64,000 nt of DNA from Adiantum capillus-veneris (Eukaryota > Streptophyta > Polypodiopsida > Polypodiales > Pteridaceae). The stretch is taken from contig CM043953.1 in the NCBI GenBank assembly GCA_014529385.2, positions 94,833,342-94,897,341 of the forward strand, written 5' to 3'. This document shows positions 45,052 through 57,299 of the stretch, piece after piece (position 1 is the stretch's first letter; each line of letters begins with the position of its first letter). The position numbers and the translations under genes are program-made. The notes under the pieces were generated by a model. It searched no databases, was not told where the DNA came from, and saw only the letters and a list, made by a program, of their open reading frames with translations.

Positions 45052-46560
45052 CTGACAATAGTAAAGAGAGTGAAATTAATGTTGATAGCTTTGATTTTGC
45101 TAATGAACATGCTACTAATGATGTCCCTATGCTTGTTAATTACCTTGTTACTAGGCTTCAGTAACCCATGGGCAATCCATCCCTCCAAAGTGATGTGCAG
45201 CGGTAGCTACGTGCTCATGGGATTCTCCAAACTCCCCATCAAGAAGAGAGAGTACCTAGGAAGCCTCCTTGAGAGACTTCCAAAAGAGGCCTCTCCGATA
45301 AGGGAAGAAGAAGAGGATCTGTATGAAGGGCTCAAAAATCTACTACTTGACGACGCATCTCCTTCCCAAAGGAGAACTCAAGTTTCAATTGATGGTAGAG
45401 ACCCCACCGAAAGAACGACAAAGAAGTGAATCTCCTGCCACCTCAGCGGATATGGCTCCAACATCCCGTAAACGGAGAAGACCATCACACACTTCTCTAC
45501 ACCATAATTCAAAGAGGGACGAGAGAAAACAAGAGAAAAAAAAGGCGAGAAAGAGGTCACCCTCTTCTCCATCTTCTTCATCCTCTTCCTCTTATGAAGA
45601 AAGTGATGGTGCAGACAAGGAGGAACAAGGGAAGAAAAAGGCGAGAAAGAGGTCACCCTCTTCTCCATCTTCCTCAAATTCTTCCTCTTCTGAAGAAAGT
45701 GAAGGTGCAGTTTTTGAACCATAAAAAAGAAGAGGCCATAGGAAATCCTATGTCTCATGGAAGAGGTCGTCCAAGCTCAAAAAGTTCAAAGAGGGAGGAA
45801 AGAACATCTCTTTCCTTACCTACGATGGCACCTTTGGTGCTACGGACAAAGTTTTGGCCTTCATCCAACAATTCGATGCAGCGTTTGGAGATGAGGGCTT
45901 CACGGAGTCCTCTAGGCTACACCGTATAGCTATACATTTTCAAAAGTCCGCGAGGCAATGGTGGTCTAGCCTACGGGAAAATGGTGAAGCTCCACGAACA
46001 TGGAAAGCTTTAAGAGCGTCCATCATGAAGTAGTTTTTGGCTACCGATGCCAAAGACAAAGTACTCACCGAATGACGAAGCTTGAAGATCTCTCCCTACG
46101 AATCTTTTCACAAATATGTAGACAAGTTTTGGGACTTACATCTTAAAGCCACTGTCTTCAAAAAGATGAATTTTGGAGAGCAAAAACAACAATTTTGTGC
46201 GGGTTTAACTGAAGATATGGTAGAGTATGTCAACTCCCAAAGGCCACACACCATATCTACGGTCATACACCATACCACGATGGCTTCACAAATCAATTTT
46301 CAACAAGGGGCTATGAGAAATCTTAAGCCCACGGAGAACAAGGACCGTAATAACGAGCTCAAGGGGAGGGACAATGTCCAAAAGTCTCCTAAAGGTAACA
46401 CCAACAACAACAAAGCTAAGGAGAAGGGAGTTTATAAAGGCAAAAATAAACTCTCTCTTGAAGAGCTAGAGCATTATTGAAAAGATAACCGTTGTTTCAA
46501 GTGCGGGGAGCAAGGGCATGCCTATCGTGCTTGTACCCACAAGAATACACGAAATGAGCC
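45052..46560 (+). pseudogene. Gypsy element 2 gag
   Basis: The probable start is ATG 45052 ('MTDNSKESEINVDSF'), soon interrupted by stops. A low-complexity region at 45450-45720 encodes a twice-repeated block of Lys/Arg then Ser then acidic residues ('KKKARKRSPSSPSSS', unit about 93 nt). The capsid region follows ('ARQWWSSLRENGE', 'YESFHKYVDKFWDLH', 'CAGLTEDMVEYV') with TAG near 46031. The zinc knuckle near 46497 is intact ('CFKCGEQGHAYRAC') after a TGA at 46478. Capsid and knuckle order matches gag remnants 1 and 2, and remnant 1 also has a Ser/Glu-rich N terminus. Confidence 0.85.
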
Positions 46561-49500
46561 TCCTAGAGCTACCTTGGTCGAAATCCAAAAAGAGGATGCT
46601 CACCACAAAGGATCTCCTCTATGCCATGCTTGGGGAAAGGTAAGAGAACATGATGCTTTTATTCTCTTTGACCCTAGTTCTACTCACAATTTCATATCCA
46701 CATAGTTGGCCACCAAGCTAGGCATCCAAGCCTATGAGATGGGAGATGTCCTTCCCGCCGATGGTGCTTTCAAGGGGCAAGAAGCCTCAGTCACTCCCTT
46801 AATTGGAAAATTGAGGCTCCATGTCCAAAGCTATGTGGACAAGGAGGACTTCTTTATCTCTCCTCTCAAGCACGAGGATGTAATCCTAGGGGCACAATGG
46901 TTTGATCACATGGCTGCCAATGTTAAATTCCCTGAAAGGCAAATCTACTTTAGGTTCAGGGAAAAAGATATGTACATAGATGCTAAGGAGTTGGGTAACA
47001 CCATACCCATTGTACATACGCAAGCTTCTATTTCCATGTACATGATTTTTGTTAAAGATTCTCAAAATGAACCTAATGCTTTAACAAAAGAAAATATAAA
47101 CAATCACAAGGAATTAGAGTTATCCAATTTTCTCAAGGGATTTCAAGATGTTTTTATTGACGACATCCCTTGTGAACTACCTCCTAAACGAGGCAATGAT
47201 GACCATGCAATTGAACTTCTTCTAGGAAGTTCACCGCCTAATAAACCTCCTTATAGAGTTTCTCAAGCTCAACAAGAGGAGATTATGCGGCAAGTGCATG
47301 AGTTAGTTGAGAAGGGCATGATTAGGCCTAGCTCATCTTTATTTTGTTCACCTGTGTTATTAGTGCAAAAGGAAGACGAAACATATAGTATGTGTATCGA
47401 CTATGGAGCACTAAATAGGATCACTATCAAGAATAGGTTACCCCTTCCATGGGTAGAAGACCTATTTGATAAGCTGCAAGGACCGACCTACTTCAGTAGG
47501 ATTGACCTAGAAAGTGGCTACCATCAAATAAGGATAGTTGATTAAGACATTCTAAAGACCGCATTTTGCACTATGTTTGGTCTTTACGAATACATTGTCA
47601 TGCCTTTTAGCTTGACCAATGCACCAGCCACATTTAACTTCTTGATGGAGAAGCTATTCAGGCCTCATTGAACCTTTACTAGAGTGTTCTTTGATGATAT
47701 AATCATCTACTCTAATTCACTAGACGAACACAAGCAACATCTCCATTTCAAGTCTTACGAGAGAATAAACTTTATATTAATCGAAAGCGAGTTTTTCTTA
47801 CAAGAGATTCAGTATTTAGGTCACATTATCTCTCAAGATGACATCCAAATGGATCCATCCAAGATAGAGGTAATAAAAGGATGGCATAATCCAAGGAATG
47901 TACATGACCTAAGAAGCTTTATAGGTATGTGTGCATACTATAGACACTTCATAGAAAACTTCTCACAAATTGCGGGACCATTACATGACCTAACAAAGAA
48001 AAACATTAGGTATACATAGTCTGCCAAGGAGAACAATGCTTTCGAAAAGCTTAAAGAAAAGATTATCTCTCAACCTGTGCTTACACTTCCGGATCTCTCA
48101 AAACCATTTGCGGTCCAATGCGATGCTTGTGGTGATTGCCTTGGAGCTGTATTACTCCAAGAAGGGAGCACCATAGCCTACAAAAATCAAAGGCTTGACC
48201 CTGTTGAGCAAGATCTAGGCATATATGAAAAGAAACTCCTTGTAATTCCACATGCCTTAGACTCGTGAAGCACTATTTATTGGGGACTCCTTTCATTTTG
48301 CGGACGGATAACCAAAGCCTTAAGTAGTTCATGACGTAGACCAAGCTCTCCGACAAACAAATGAGGTGGGCAAATTTTCTTTCACAATTTCATTTTCATA
48401 TTGCTCACATTGCTGGCAAGCATAATCAAGTAGCCAATGCACGCTCAAGACGGCCGAGAATGAATGCGGTTTCCATAGAAACTCATAATGATCTATCTTC
48501 TATGATAGATGAGTACGCTATTGATCCCGATTTTAGAGATGTGATTTCAGCCCTTGCACTAGGGAAGAAAGAGGAACCATTTACCTTACAAGATGGTTAT
48601 CTTTTCTATGGCAATAGACTATGTGTACTAACTCACTACGTGAGAAAGTAATGTATGAATCTCATGCTCCTCCTTATGCGGGGCATAGAGAAATTTAGTC
48701 TACCCTAAAAGGAATAGAAACATATTTCTATTGGCCTGCCATGAAAGCAGACATACAAGAGTATGTTTCTAAATGTGTGGTATGCCAAAAGACGAAGTTT
48801 GATAGAGGGAAGCAACCTGGATTGATTCAACCTTTGCCAATCCCTAATTCACCATGGGAGAGCATATCCATGGATTTTATCTGCGGATTGCCTAAGTCTA
48901 TCCATGGGAATACGAGAATATGGACGATAGTAGACAGGTTCAACAACAAGCTCATTTTATACATGTCAAAAAGACTATCAAAGCCCATCAAATGACAACC
49001 CTCTTCATATCACAAATCTTCAAGTACCATGGCTTGCCAATGTCCATAGTGTCGGATAGAGATCCTAGAATGACCAGTAATTTTTGGAAGGGTCTCTTTG
49101 AGGATTTAGGGACAAGGCTAAACTTCTCTTCGGCCTATCACCCTCAAACGGATGGCCAAAGTGAAATAGCTAACCTAACAATTATTGATCTACTAAAAGC
49201 CTACGTAACAGAAGTAGATCAAAGGTCCCAATGGGAGAAATACTTACCATTAGTGGAGTATGCCTACAACAACACTATACATATCTCCGCCGGAAAAGCA
49301 CCTTTTGAGGTAATTGAGGGAAGATCTAAAAGTCCCCTGCTACTTAAGGCACACAGGAAGATCTTCGTTGCATATGAGTATAGCGGAGACCTACAAGAAT
49401 CTTTCCAAAAGATTAAGGATGCTATCTCTATCTCACAGCAAAGGCAAAAGGCTGCTGTTAATAAGCACATAAGAGCTCAAGCCTTTAAACAAAATGATTG

Positions 49501-49927
49501 GGTCTTACTTAAATTTCCCAAGGCTCGATTAAGGCACACAACGGGCAAGAATCCTACGGGACACCAGAAGTACTATGCTAAATTAGCAAAAAGGTACTAT
49601 GGTCCCTTCCAGATTCTTAGACCAATTAATGAGATGGTCTATCAACTCAAGCTGCCCAGTCATTGGCTCATACTAAAGCCTTACAAAGGAGAGCCACCTC
49701 AAGAAGCAACTATTGAAGACCCACTGGAGATCGAGGACCAAGAAGAGGTACTACAGTCCGAGTCCATTCTCCGACATGAAGACAAGGTATTGAGAGACGG
49801 TAAGATTATCCGACGGTATCTTATTAAGTTTAAGAACTATCCTTTTGAAGATGCTAGATGGATGCAAGGCATACAATTAAAGGATAACCTAAACCTTGTC
49901 AATGCTTACAATGCTTCCCTAGAGTAA
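46561..49927 (+). pseudogene. Gypsy element 2 pol: protease, RT, RNase H, integrase, chromodomain-like end
   Basis: The protease site near 46668 reads 'ILFDPSSTHNFIS', with Pro where Ser/Thr is expected after Asp, and TAG at 46703. RT runs 47270-47950 ('SMCIDYGALNRITIKN', '[13 protein letters not shown]', '[12 protein letters not shown]', catalytic 'RVFFDDIIIYSNS') with TAA 47543 and TGA 47669. RNase H ('FAVQCDACGDCLGAVLLQ') is interrupted near 48268. Integrase shows 'KCVVCQKTK', 'SMDFICGLP', 'VSDRDPRMTSNFW' and 'DGQSE', with frame changes near 48650 and 48940. The final frame 48920-49927 is open and ends in a chromodomain-like segment ('RRYLIKFKNYPFEDARWM'). This is a second chromovirus lineage, not a copy of the one at 22345-27003. 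Confidence 0.93.
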
Positions 49928-50244
49928 GCAATTGTAAAAATGTTTGAAATGAACAAAGTTTTTGTCTTATAAGACTCTCTTTTGCTTCATTGTGCACAAA
50001 TGTTAAGAAGTACGCATGCTTAGGATCAAGTTTGCAAAGATGACGTCTTCCAAACACCAAGTAGAGCTTGTAACTCTACTATGGAAGATTGATAGGACTA
50101 ATGCACAGGCATGCTTGCGGCAGCTAACACTCTCAAGCACCAAATGGACTAGTCATCCACCCGCTAGCCTAAAAGGACTAATGACTAGGCTTTATCTTCT
50201 CTACCTCATAGTCGAGGACGACTATGATCTCAAGAGAGAGGTAA
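49928..50244 (+). other. Gypsy element 2, untranslated end with polypurine tract
   Basis: About 300 bases after the pol stop with no conserved frame. It ends 'caagagagaggtaa' (50231-50244) just before the 3' LTR, the polypurine tract. Confidence 0.75.
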
Positions 50245-51397
50245 TGTCATAATAACTAATATCTAAATTCTCCTAAATGATTTTCTCATGTTAAACAGAT
50301 CATCAAATATGGGGAAGTACTAGGGGAGAAAAAGCTAGAATATTGGTTAGGCTGGCAGATCGGTCATAGTAGGGATCCAAAGGAGGGAAAATAGGGATCC
50401 AAAGGAGGTCCATTTGCAAAAGAGCAATGTGCATCAATGGGCTTCAAAGACCCTAAGGTTCAGCCCTTTAAGACTTCCAAAATGCTAAGGTTCCAAAATT
50501 CAAAGGTAATGTCCAATGGTCAAAGTGTGGGGGAATTGGATGGTCATGGGGAAGACTAAAAAGTCTTCCCACATCCCTATCTGGGAGGGGGTGAGCCATA
50601 TTAGTAAGGGATGCAAGAGAAACACACACACACACACACACACACTCTTCCAAGCTCCTTTTACACAAAGAACATAGTGGACACATGTCATCTCCCTAGC
50701 CCAGTTGCCCGCAAGGTGCATTGGATGGCATAGAAGAGGACCAATGAGAATTAGCCTAGAGTAAATTTAGTTTAATTCATTTAAAAAAAACTTGATAAAA
50801 GAACCAATAGAAATTAAGCTCTCTAGAAGACTATTGGACAACCTCCCAAGGGGTCCAATGAGCATTCAGCAGCCCAATGGCTTGCCTGATTCCTATTGCC
50901 AGAAGACGAAGGGGTCCAATAAGAGTTTAATTGCATTATTTAAATACCTAAAGCTCTCACAAAAGGGGAAAGGGGGACACATGTCACAAGGCTATCACTT
51001 ATGCTTCTTAATTGTCATTGGCTTAGCTTTGCAGGGGCCGATAGGATGCCAGCATGAGCAAATAGCAAGAGGGTCGAACAAGAGAGAGAGAGAGGGGGCT
51101 GATTTTTGCAAGGCATTATCACACACACACTCACACAATCTCGTTTGTGAAATGAATAAGACTATCTCCTTCTCAAGATTTAATGGAAAGCTCATGATCT
51201 ACGCCAAGCTTGTGAGAAGGATGACTACACTGACAACTCTTGGCTTTGTGATGCAAATCCAACCAAGAGCCAAGCTCCAATACATGCCCATCTCCTCTAT
51301 CATGCTAATTACTAAGCTATGATAGGCTATTAAGAGTGATTATGTGAAGAGACATACTTCTTTCTCGTAAGAATACTCCTTCCTCTCGATCTACTCT
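50245..51397 (+). repeat. Gypsy element 2, 3' LTR, truncated
   Basis: Matches the 5' LTR from its first base to 'ctcgatctactct' near 51397, where similarity stops. About 480 bases of the LTR end are missing. It carries small indels against the 5' copy, such as a repeated 'agggatccaaagga' near 50385. Confidence 0.9.
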
Positions 51398-51633
51398 CAG
51401 GGTAGAATCATGTTAACGTGTCTTTGAATATGTTGTCCCGGACAGTGCTAGTTACTTGTGCTTGTTAGCATATACTGAAAACGGATGGGCAAGTCCTTTG
51501 AATTTCAAATGTTCTATAAAAAAATAAATTTTCCTTCTCATATGCTTCTGTTTTCAGTTACTAAAGACGACGTGAGGAGTCCCCCCCTTTCTCTCTCTCT
51601 CTCAGACTAGCATGCATTTGCTGAGTCTTGCTT

Positions 51634-51709
<76 letters not shown>

Positions 51710-51781
51710 GTTCCTTGCGCCGAGAATCCTACTTGAGAGATTAGTTGTCAAAGCTGAGCTCTTTCTCTCGTTCTGACACAG
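51398..51781. repeat. Unassigned stretch with (CT)n at 51635-51704
   Basis: Contains a CT-rich run near 51585-51605 and a pure (CT)n of about 35 units at 51635-51704. No gene recognised before the first transposase exon at 51782. Confidence 0.8.
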
Positions 51782-54700
51782 ACCTACAGAAATGGAGAAC
51801 CAATAGGCAACGTTATTGCCACTAGCTCCAATGCTGGAAATGAGCCATACTGTAATTTGATGGTAAGAAAATTTTATGTGTAGCCCACCCACTCCAAATG
51901 AAGCCATTGGTTTTGTTGGACACATCTATAGTTTTGTGAGGGCATTTGTTCATAGTATGTGTGTATTACAACATCAAGTGTTGACAACTATACATTTAAG
52001 TGATTTTAAGTAAGTAACATATTATGCACGTCTACAGTTCTCAAGAAAAAGAAGAAGAGGGCCACTACAGGCAATAAATTACAACTCCCAAGATCCAGCT
52101 CTTTGTGTAATCAGGGAATATGAGAGAGTAAGAAAGAGGAAACAACGAGAGCAGAAACAAATGAAATTTGAGCGACAACATCATGCCCTCAATGATGAGG
52201 AGAAAAAGAAAATATTGTGAGAGCTTTCAAGAGTAGGACTGAAGGTTTTAGTATAGAAGCAACGTGGGAAATCTGGAATCTTGTTTCTCAACATCCGCAT
52301 GTTCAGGCGATCCATGATGAGTCTTTTGAGGAGGAGGATGTTGTACAGACCACAATTGTCTCCAATGTCCGCAGCACACTGGCTACCGTCAAGCAGCCAG
52401 GTTCCAATGAGGAGTTGTTTTTGAAGAATGCAGCATTGCAGATGATGTTGAATTCAAAGGAAAACATGCCTATTGCAAAAATTGCCAGGGTCCTAAATGT
52501 CAATTGTCGCACCTTGCACAAGGCGAGATCACGACAGGAGAAGCCCGATGTTGATGGTTGATTGTTTTCATTGGTTGCATGTCACAAGCAACACCGTCAT
52601 AGCCCTGTCTCACAGATGAAATTAAGGAATTGGTCTACACATTTTGGAACGTGGAGCCTCGTGTTTCACCGAACAAGAAGGATGTTTGTCGAAAGAGGAT
52701 GGGGAGGAAAAGGTACATAGAACACCCAGTGAACCTCCTTGACGAGCCTCAGGTGATCAATCAAATACTTGTACCATAACTTATGCATTTTATGCATTGC
52801 ATCTCTAGTGCTTAGTAACTTGTATATGTTGATCAATAGCATACTAATCTATAGACTTTTGCTAGTTAGCATATGGATTGTGTTGGTTAGCATATTGACT
52901 ATGCTAGTTAGCATATGGAGTATGCTAGTTACATACCTAGTATGCTCAATGGCATGATAAGTACATTGTCTAATAGAAAGTGATTATGCTAAGTTAGCAT
53001 ATGGACTTTGTTAGGTAGCATACAGAGTATGCTAGTTAGCAGGCCTTCAGTTCTAAATAGTATACAGAGTTAGTTGGTCAACACAAAAGGTATGCAAGTT
53101 AACACCACTTATGCTAGTTAACACCTAGTATGCTCACTAGCATGATGGGTATGCTATTTAAGACAAGGGTTATGCTAGTTAGAACTAGCAGTTGGGCTGG
53201 GTATGCTAGTATGCATATGGAGTATGCTAGTTAGCATGCCTTGTGTTCTACCTAGCATATAAAGTTAGCTAGTCAGCACAAGATGTATGCTAATTAACAT
53301 CATTTACGCTAGTTAGCACCTAGTATGCTCAATAGCCTGATGGGTGTCCTAATGCGTATACTAGTTAGCATAGTGAGTATGATAGTTAGCATATGGAGCA
53401 TGCTAGTTAGCATATGGACTTTACTAGTTAGCATATGGACTATGCTAGTTAGCATGCCTTGGGTCCTAAATAGCATACAGAGCTAGTTGGTTAACACAAT
53501 ATGTATACTAATTAACATACCTGGTATGCTAGTTAACATACCTAGTGTGCTAGTTACATACCTAGTATGCTAGTTACATACCTAGTATGCTCAATTGCAT
53601 GATAAGTACGTTGTCTAATAGAAAGTGAATATGCTAGTTAGCACATGGAGTTTTCTAGGTAGCATATGGAGTATGCTAGTTACCAGGCCTTGAGTTCTAA
53701 ATAGCATAAGGAGTTAGTTGGTCAACACAAAAAGTATGCAAGTTAACACCACTTATGCTAGTTAACAACTAGTATGCTCACTAGCATGATGGGTATGCTA
53801 TTTAAGACAGGGTTATGCTAGTTAGAACTAGCAGTTGGGCTGGGTATGCTAGTTAGCATGTGTTGTGCTCTACCTAGAATATAGAGTTAGTTGGTCAACA
53901 CAAAAAGTATACAAGTTAACACCACTTATGCTAGTTAACAACTAGTATGCTCACTAGCATGATGGGTATGCTATTTAAGACAAGGGTTATGCTAGTTAGA
54001 ACTAGCAGCTGGGCTGGGTATGCTAGTTAGCATGCCTTGTGTTCTACCTAGAATACAGAGCTAGCTAGTCAGGACAAGATGTATGCTAATTAACATAATT
54101 TCTGCTAGTTAACACCTAGTATGCTCAACAGCATGATGTATCCTAATGATTATACTAGTTAGCATATGGTCTGTGCTAGTTAGCATGCCTTGTGCTCTAC
54201 CTAGCATATAGAGTTACCTAGTAAACACAAGATGTATGCTATCTAACACTCTTTATGTTAGCTAACATACACTGTTGCATGCACATTAGGATGTTGATTG
54301 TCATTATGATTTGTTTTCATGAAATTGTTGGATGTCCTAGTTAGCAATCTGAATACTGATCATCATTTGGATGTTGCAAGTTGAGTTCTTTTGTAGATTC
54401 AAGGAAAAACATCCAGATTGCAAGATTGGCATGAAAATTTTTGAGATGTTGAAGCCATTCTTTTGTAGGCGGTTGAAGGATACATACACATGCTGTTGCG
54501 AATACCATGTGCAAATGTCTTTTTTGAAGGACACACTGAACCACATACGCTCTCATGCTTTTGGGCTGCATAGAGCAGGTTGTGACTATATGTGCAGTAT
54601 CTGTGTCCCAGGTGAGAACATTAGCAAGGGTTGATTGGCTTCATATCACACATTCAAAGGTGTCACCCATATGTGGGAGTCTGTTCTCTATCCAAAGCCC

Positions 54701-56230
54701 GCAGATGCAGTTTTCCATAGAAGGGAATGCCTGATGGGAGAGTGTGTGACATGTGGAGTGAATACGTTGGAATTATGCTGCTTGGAGACAGCAAAGCTAG
54801 GTAATAGTATTAATGTGAAAGTATTTGCATATGTACAAGCTCAAGACAAGCATGGAAATAGTAACAAAAGAAAAGATCTTTTGCACAAAGAAAGGCAGTG
54901 CTGGGAGTTTCTTCAACTCCAGAAGACCAAGTTGGAGCTCTTTATCACGTATAACTATGTGGCTTAATGGCAAGGACAACAATTCAAGGATTGCCTTCTT
55001 CGGTTTTCGGACGATATCATCGTGTCAATTGTTGATTTTGCAGAGAATTATGCCTTCAAGGAACAAAATGAGATTCAGCCAATGCATTGGCACTATAGTC
55101 AAGTAACCATTTTTGTACACATAACATACTACCTCAGAGCAGGGGAGGTAGTCAAAACCATCCACTTCTTCATATCAGATGACAAGGTGCATGACACGTT
55201 GTTCGTGCTACACTGCTTCATGCTACACCATGACTAGTTACAAGAGGGTGTTACTCCTAAGCAACATTGGGTGTGGTTTGAAGGTGCAGCCTCACAGTTC
55301 AAGGGAGCCAGGCCTTTTTACTTCGTTGCAAGATATGGTGGACTCACAGAGATGGGGATGAGCTGGTTCTTCTTTGGATCAGGGCACGACAAGGGAGAGC
55401 ATGATGGTGCAAGAGCAGTTGTGAAAATAAATTTGACCCATGAACAGCTAAAACCTAATGGAGCTATTTTGCGGTGTGCAACTGATGTGGTTGCTTATTG
55501 TCAAGCCAACCTGTCCTCATAGGGAGCACCTTCACACTATCCTTCAAAAGAAAGGGAATGTGCCCATCTGTTCTGGGAGGTGAAAGAGGGGGAAGTGAAC
55601 AAGGAGGTGAAGTGGAATTGTGCCACTCTGTCAAAAAATCACTCTCTACATGCTTTTCGTGGCCACAACTCTGGGGATCCAACTGCCCTTACAACAAGAG
55701 CCTTGGCATGCTTCTGTGATGCATGCATGCACAGAAGATGGAATCACTGCATCAATAAATCTCATGTGCATCCTTGGGATTATCATACTGTATTGCCATT
55801 ACCTGATGAGGCTGTGTCAGATTTGGAAGATGAAGCAGCCACCTACGATGTGGCTGCTATGATGTGGAGTAGTGCTCTATGTGCTCGTGACACATTTGCT
55901 GTAAATCCAGATGCTTCGACCAACGTCGAGGATGTGGATTTCTACCTGGTCAAGTGTGTTGTAGCAAAGGAGAAGGTGGAGAAGGGGTACCTCGATGAGT
56001 GGGGCAATGCAATTGATAGAGGCTCATATGTTGTGCAAGGTATGTACTACAAGCAATTGGATGCACACACCTTCAAGCTAGACCACAAGCAGCCCATCGT
56101 CCACGTACTTTCACATCTGGTACGATGTATCAAAATACCCATGGAGCACATCCCAAGGAGACGACAGGTGCACACAATCAACCCAAAAAGCTATAAAGAA
56201 ATCTATAATAGCATGCCCTTCAGCTTTTAA
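51782..56230 (+). pseudogene. Transposase-like gene of an unassigned DNA transposon, multi-exon
   Basis: Exon A 51782-51862 ('NGEPIGNVIATSSNAG') lies between CAG and GTAAGA. Exon B 52038-52770 carries a basic coiled stretch, a helix-turn-helix-like segment ('MPIAKIARVLNVNCRTLHKA') and 'VEPRVSPNKKDVCRKRM', with a frameshift near 52213 and a stop at 52559. Exon C 54386-56230 is one frame with four stops (54632, 54965, 55235, 55520) and no frameshift. It holds a Cys/His-rich part ('CCCEYHVQM', 'CDYMCSICVPG', 'CLMGECVTCGVN'), then 'VDFAENYAFKEQNEIQ', 'HFFISDDKVHDTLFV', 'QHWVWFEGAASQFKGARPF' and 'FFGSGHDKGEHDGARAVVK'. The spaced acidic residues suggest an RNase H-fold D-D-D/E transposase. I cannot name the superfamily; Sola is one guess. 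Exons B and C flank a palindrome array. Confidence 0.6.
52820..54290. repeat. Palindrome array 1 ('TATGCTAGTTAGCATA' type), within the transposase-like gene
   Basis: About 1.5 kb is built from near-palindromic 14-16-mers such as 'tatgctagttagcatatgg', 'tatgctaattaacat' and 'tatgctcactagcat'. These are embedded in a loose higher-order repeat that recurs near 53043, 53240, 53453, 53687, 53860, 54032 and 54185, marked by 'gccttgtgttctacctagca' or variants. Spacing is about 150-235 bp. No long open frame crosses it. It lies between coding blocks B and C of the transposase-like gene and is best read as intron content, with donor at 52753 or 52771 and acceptor at 54385. Confidence 0.92.
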
Positions 56231-56426
56231 GTTGTAATCACTGCATCTTCAATATACTTCTTGCTTGGAGATAATGCAGTTTTATCAAAAACTTGGGTAT
56301 CTTTTGTCTCTTGTGTCTCTTGTGTGGTTTGTGTATACATGGCTTTGGTGTCTATCACAGAGGGGTCTCAGTTTAAGAGATATCATTTGTACAACCTGTC
56401 TCATTGTGTTCTAATTGTGTTCTGTG

Positions 56427-57295
56427 GGTATGCTAATAAGCATACTGTTAATGCTAGTTAGCATACAAAATGTTCTAATTAGCATACCTTTTGTTGGTTT
56501 TTAAGGAGAATAGATGGCAGCTTCATGTATACTGTGTATGGTAATGCTAATTAGCATACTGTTTATGTTGATTAGCATAAACTTATATATGCTCGTTAGC
56601 ATAAACAGTATGCTAATTAGCACAACTTAGCTGGTTTTCAAGGAGAAGAGATGGCAGCTTTCTGTATACTCTGTATGCTGATTAGTATACTATGTTGTGA
56701 GTGGAATACTAATTAACATACTGTTTATGCCAACTGGCATACCCTTGCTGGTTTAGGGAAGAAGAGATGGCAACTTTCTGTATATTGTGTATGCTAATTA
56801 GCATACCTTTGCTGGTTTCAAGGAGAAGAGATGGCAGCTTTCATTTCTCAGTGTATTCTAATTAGCATACTATTTCTGCCAGTTGGCATAAACAATATGC
56901 TAATTGGCATACCTTTGCTGCTTTTAAGGAGAAGAGATGACAGCTTTCTATATATTGTGTGGTCTAATTAGCATACTGTGCTGTGAGTGAAAGTTAGCAC
57001 AAACAAAAATGCACAGTATGCTAATTAGCACACTGTATGCTAGTTTCAAGAAGGGATGGCAACTTTTTATATATTGTGTATACTAATTAGCATACTATGC
57101 TGTGAGTGGAAGTTAGCAAAAATAAAAATCCACAGTATGCTAATTGAAGGAATGCTAATTAGCATACCATGCATGCTAATTAGCATATTGTTTATGCCAA
57201 TTGGCATAGACAGTATGCTGATTAGCATACCAGTGCTGGTTTCAAGGAGAAAACATGGTAGCTTCTTGTATACAGTATATGCTTATTAGCATGGG
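56427..57295. repeat. Palindrome array 2 ('TATGCTAATTAGCATA' type), 3' of the transposase-like gene
   Basis: The perfect palindrome 'ATGCTAATTAGCAT' occurs at 56544-56557, 56791-56804, 57152-57165 and 57173-57186, with many one- or two-base variants. The linking sequence differs from array 1. A segment 'ctggtttcaaggagaagaga' followed by 'tggcagctttctgtata' recurs near 56497, 56631, 56748, 56810, 56919, 57040 and 57234, at roughly 60-190 bp. The array begins about 200 bases after the transposase stop. Confidence 0.92.
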
Positions 57296-57299
57296 TGCT

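Noticed and set aside
45378-45758. Phe/Leu-rich minus-strand frame
   Set aside because: It is the complement of the Ser-rich gag segment on the plus strand.
52820-57295. Regularly spaced short repeats, CRISPR-like at first glance
   Set aside because: The setting is eukaryotic, repeats are diverged palindromes, the intervening sequences are themselves repeated, and no cas-like gene is present.
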